This document shows positions 4,546 to 6,639 of a stretch of DNA of 6,639 nucleotides, piece by piece. Source of the DNA: DASZZX01 sp036260415 (lineage in GTDB: Bacteria > Actinomycetota > Nitriliruptoria > Nitriliruptorales > JAHWKO01); the NCBI GenBank assembly GCA_036260415.1, contig DASZZX010000227.1:1-6639 (forward strand), given 5' to 3'. The position numbers and the translations under genes were made by a program. Under the pieces are notes generated by a model. It made no database searches. It was not told the DNA's origin and was given only the letters and a program-made list of their open reading frames with translations. Every line of letters begins with the position of its first letter. Position 1 is the first letter of the stretch.

Positions 4546-5482
4546 CGCCGTGGCTCCGCTCGAAGTAGCGCCGGTAGATCTCGTCCAGCTCACTGCCGCG
4601 CTGGCGCAGGTGCACCGCCTGCAGTTCGGCTGCTTGCAGGCGGGCGAGGATCTGGGGGCGGACGTCATCCTCGGCCGCCACCACCAGCAGCCCTCGCTCC
4701 CGCACGACCGTCTCCACGCCAGGGGTGGCGCGGATCTCCCGGGCCGCCACTTCCGGGTCGCCTCGTACCCCCACCTCGAAAGTCTGCCGGTTGCCGACCA
4801 GCCGTCGGGACAGCTCCTCCACGGTGCCGTGGGAGACCAGACGGCCGGCCACGAAGATCGCGACCCGGTCGCACACCTCCTGGACCTGGTACAGCAGGTG
4901 CGACGACAGCAGCACGGTCACGCCCCGTCCATCTCGCAGATCGCGTATCAGCTGCAGGATCTCGCCGACGCCTTGCGGATCGATGGCGATGGTCGGCTCG
5001 TCGAGCACCAGGATCTCGGGGTCCTTGACCAACGCATCGGCGATGCCCAGCCGCTGGAGCATCCCGCGCGAGTAGGTCCCGGTGGGCTCATCGGCGGGCT
5101 CGGACAGGCCCACCAGTTCGAGCAGCTCCCCGATCCGGCGCTCGGCCTCGTCGCCGGGGACGCCGTTCAGCCGAGCGACGAACGCCAGGTTCTGACGGCC
5201 TGACAACCGCTCGTAGAAGCCGACGCTGTCGGGCAGGTAGCCGACACGCCGCTTGACCTCCAGCGCCTGCCGGGTCGGGTCCAGCCCGAGCACCGTGGCG
5301 CGCCCCTCGGACGGCTCGGACAGGCCCAGCAGCATCAGCACGGTCGTGGTCTTGCCGGCGCCGTTGGGTCCCAGCAGTCCGAACACCTCGCCGCGTTCGA
5401 CCTGTAGATCCAGGTGGTCCACGGCCAGCGTGGACCCGTAGCGCTTGGTCAGCCCCTCGGTGACGATGACCGCACTGCTCAT
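4535..5482 (-). CDS. ABC transporter ATP-binding protein (NosF-like)
   Basis: A 315-residue cytoplasmic ATPase that powers the permease encoded next. In order it shows the A-loop aromatic Y15, Walker A GPNGAGKT (38-45), the Q-loop region VGYLPDSVGFYERLSG (80-95) with Asp85 where many ABC ATPases have Gln, the signature YSRGMLQR (137-144) in place of LSGGQ, Walker B ILVLDEPT (157-164), the D-loop AIDP (166-169) and the H-loop histidine H195 in SSHLL. The YSRGM-type signature and GYLP-D/E Q-loop are usual in the NosF/CcmA-like export branch. A C-terminal domain of about 95 residues (from about 220) with two betas and EIRATPGVE-like segments follows, also usual for this branch. The ATG at 5482 is 4 bp after the stop of the NEW3 gene; GGTGA, overlapping that stop, serves as ribosome site. 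The 3' end overlaps the permease gene by 11 bp. Confidence 0.93.
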   Translation of the reverse strand: MSSAVIVTEGLTKRYGSTLAVDHLDLQVERGEVFGLLGPNGAGKTTTVLMLLGLSEPSEGRATVLGLDPTRQALEVKRRVGYLPDSVGFYERLSGRQNLAFVARLNGVPGDEAERRIGELLELVGLSEPADEPTGTYSRGMLQRLGIADALVKDPEILVLDEPTIAIDPQGVGEILQLIRDLRDGRGVTVLLSSHLLYQVQEVCDRVAIFVAGRLVSHGTVEELSRRLVGNRQTFEVGVRGDPEVAAREIRATPGVETVVRERGLLVVAAEDDVRPQILARLQAAELQAVHLRQRGSELDEIYRRYFERSHGDVG

Positions 5483-5486
5483 GGGG

Positions 5487-5491
5487 TCACC
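5487..5491 (-). promoter_or_regulatory. Ribosome binding site overlapping the NEW3 stop codon
   Basis: Minus-strand GGTGA lies 4 nt before the ATPase ATG and contains the TGA stop of the NEW3 gene. Ribosomes ending the first gene would therefore uncover or directly reuse the start of the second, a sign of translational coupling. Confidence 0.45.
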
Positions 5492-6639
5492 GGCGCCCGT
5501 AGCGGCGGAACACGAACACCAGACCAGCGACCGCCGCGAGGATCAGAGTCAACCCGAACAGCCCCCACAGGGGCGAGGTCTGCACCGTGAAACGGATGTC
5601 GCTGCCGCTCGACCGGCCCTCCCCGGATGCGGTCATCGTGACGATGTAGTCGCCGGCGACCGCGTCCCCGCCGGGGGTGATCGACGCCGCGACTTCCACC
5701 GACTCACCGGGCGGGACGGACGCGACCGCCTCGGGGTCGAACGTCACCTCCCACCCCGAGGGTGGCGATGCCGACAGCGACACGTTGGCCAGGGGGGCGC
5801 TGCCCTCGTTGACGACCAGCAGGGTCACGCGCGTCGCCTCGCCCGCGCTGCCCGAGGCGTTCAGCCGCTGCGACGGGGTCGTCAAACTCAGCTGCACGCT
5901 GCCGACGACCTCGGCGACCAGCTCGATCGAGGCGCTCTGCCCCCCACCGGTGGCTTCGACGGCGATCGGGTAGTCGCCTGCCGCTGCGTCCGCTGGCGGA
6001 GTTGCCTCCACGTTGATCGTCGCGCTGCCCCCGCCCTCGACCGTCACCGTGGTCGCGCGAGCCTGCTGGCTGGGAGTGGCCTCGACCTGCCAACCCTCCG
6101 GGGCCTGGGTGCTCAGGGCGAAGGTGATCTCCTGCGGGACGTCGTTGTCCAGCGTCAGCTCGTAGCTGAACGTGTCCTCCCCCCCTCCGCTGAGCCGCGG
6201 GAAGTCCGTCTGGAAGCTCACCGCGCCGGCGACCTGCTCGGCCACCCGCAGGTCCAGGCGGAGCTGGTCCGCCGTGCCGTCCTGCGCACGCGCGGCCACG
6301 ACCAGCGCGTGCGTGCCCTGGGCCGCGTCGGCGGGCACCACGACCTCCAGGCTCAGGTCGGGGGGAGACTCGGGGTCGGTGAACACGCTGTGCACGACGA
6401 ACCCGCCGCCACGCAGGGTCGCGGTCCAGCCCTCGGGAGCCTGCACGACCTCCAGGTCGACGCGCTGAGGTGTCGACGAGCGGACCTCCAGATCGAGCGA
6501 CACGCTGCCGCCCGCCTCGACATCCACGGACGGGTAGCTGGTGACGAGCTGCACGGCCTGCGCGGAGGCCGACGGCGTCCCCAGCGGCAGCAAGGCCATC
6601 ACCGCGCACGCCACCGCTGCGGCGCGGCGCGCGGACCCC
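5487..6639 (-). CDS. Exported membrane-anchored protein with three NEW3-like repeats (5' partial)
   Basis: At least 375 residues counted from an internal GTG at 6614, but the frame stays open to the window edge and the upstream residues (G-S-A-R-R-A-A-A) look like the charged n-region of the signal peptide. The true start therefore lies beyond 6639. The hydrophobic core VACAVMALLPLG and an A-x-A-type site (SASAQA, 15-20) follow. Counting from GTG 6614, three beta-sandwich repeats span about 21-126, 131-238 and 239-346. Each has a Gly-Trp centre (W63, W175, W288) and a later loop of AAQGTH, AAAGDY or AVAGDY (ends at 102, 215, 323), the pattern of NEW3 (NPCBM-associated, COG1470-like) domains. 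A single membrane span (about 349-369) and a short basic tail RRYGRR anchor it with the repeats outside. It is the first visible gene of the ABC operon and may act as extracytoplasmic partner or substrate-recognition part of that transporter; this is inferred from gene order. Confidence 0.87.
   Translation of the reverse strand, partial: GSARRAAAVACAVMALLPLGTPSASAQAVQLVTSYPSVDVEAGGSVSLDLEVRSSTPQRVDLEVVQAPEGWTATLRGGGFVVHSVFTDPESPPDLSLEVVVPADAAQGTHALVVAARAQDGTADQLRLDLRVAEQVAGAVSFQTDFPRLSGGGEDTFSYELTLDNDVPQEITFALSTQAPEGWQVEATPSQQARATTVTVEGGGSATINVEATPPADAAAGDYPIAVEATGGGQSASIELVAEVVGSVQLSLTTPSQRLNASGSAGEATRVTLLVVNEGSAPLANVSLSASPPSGWEVTFDPEAVASVPPGESVEVAASITPGGDAVAGDYIVTMTASGEGRSSGSDIRFTVQTSPLWGLFGLTLILAAVAGLVFVFRRYGRR

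Noticed and set aside
4546..4668. Longer start for the permease
   Set aside because: The extra 41 residues are a Ser/Arg/Cys-rich out-of-frame reading of the ATPase 3' end; ATG 4545 gives the common short overlap.
3820..5203. Long plus-strand frames antisense to the ABC genes
   Set aside because: Asp/Gln/Arg-rich shadows of the ATPase and permease genes, which have clear motifs on the minus strand.
4535..5482. ABC signature SRGML and Asp85 at the Q-loop as possible loss of activity
   Set aside because: Such variants are usual in NosF-like export ATPases; Walker A, Walker B glutamate and the H-loop histidine are intact.

Overview
The window is GC-rich throughout, with G/C-ending codons, frequent GTG starts and clear GGAGG-type ribosome binding sites. 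This fits a high-GC actinobacterium. The CadI/ArsI-type enzyme and the actinobacterial style of ArsR agree with that, but nothing here fixes the genus. There are no tRNA or rRNA genes, CRISPR arrays, insertion sequences or phage genes.

Left part (1-1811): a small minus-strand gene for a probable winged-helix-like protein (88-357) is divergent from a small plus-strand gene for a cysteine-containing, possibly metal-binding protein (689-961). The 331-bp gap between them holds overlapping inverted repeats that could form alternative stems. A 2-phosphoglycerate kinase-type P-loop kinase (1059-1811, minus) converges on the second small gene, and an inverted repeat lies between them.

Middle (1812-3061): a 379-bp intergenic stretch ends in a short AT-richer promoter patch. 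This patch carries two copies of the palindrome ATCGAC-N4-GTCGAT just upstream of arsI, which encodes an ArsI/CadI-family VOC dioxygenase (C-As lyase type). An arsR repressor gene with N-terminal and central cysteine thiol motifs follows in the same direction. The simplest reading is a compact arsenic-responsive module: ArsR represses the promoter, trivalent arsenic releases it, and ArsI removes the organic group from trivalent organoarsenicals. No efflux pump, reductase or methyltransferase gene is present in the window.

Right part (3105-6639): all genes are on the minus strand. In transcription order they are an exported, membrane-anchored protein with three NEW3-like beta-sandwich repeats (its 5' end is cut by the window edge), an ABC ATPase of the NosF-like export type, and an ABC-2-type permease. 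The first two are 4 bp apart and the last two overlap by 11 bp, so they form one tightly coupled operon. A small Dabb (alpha/beta-barrel) protein gene follows after about 124 bp. The ABC substrate cannot be read from the sequence.

I do not see a clearly new biological system. The points most worth a second look are the duplicated operator around the arsI promoter, the combined thiol sites in ArsR and ArsI, the coupled NEW3-ABC operon, and the bacterial 2PGK-like kinase without its usual N-terminal domain.
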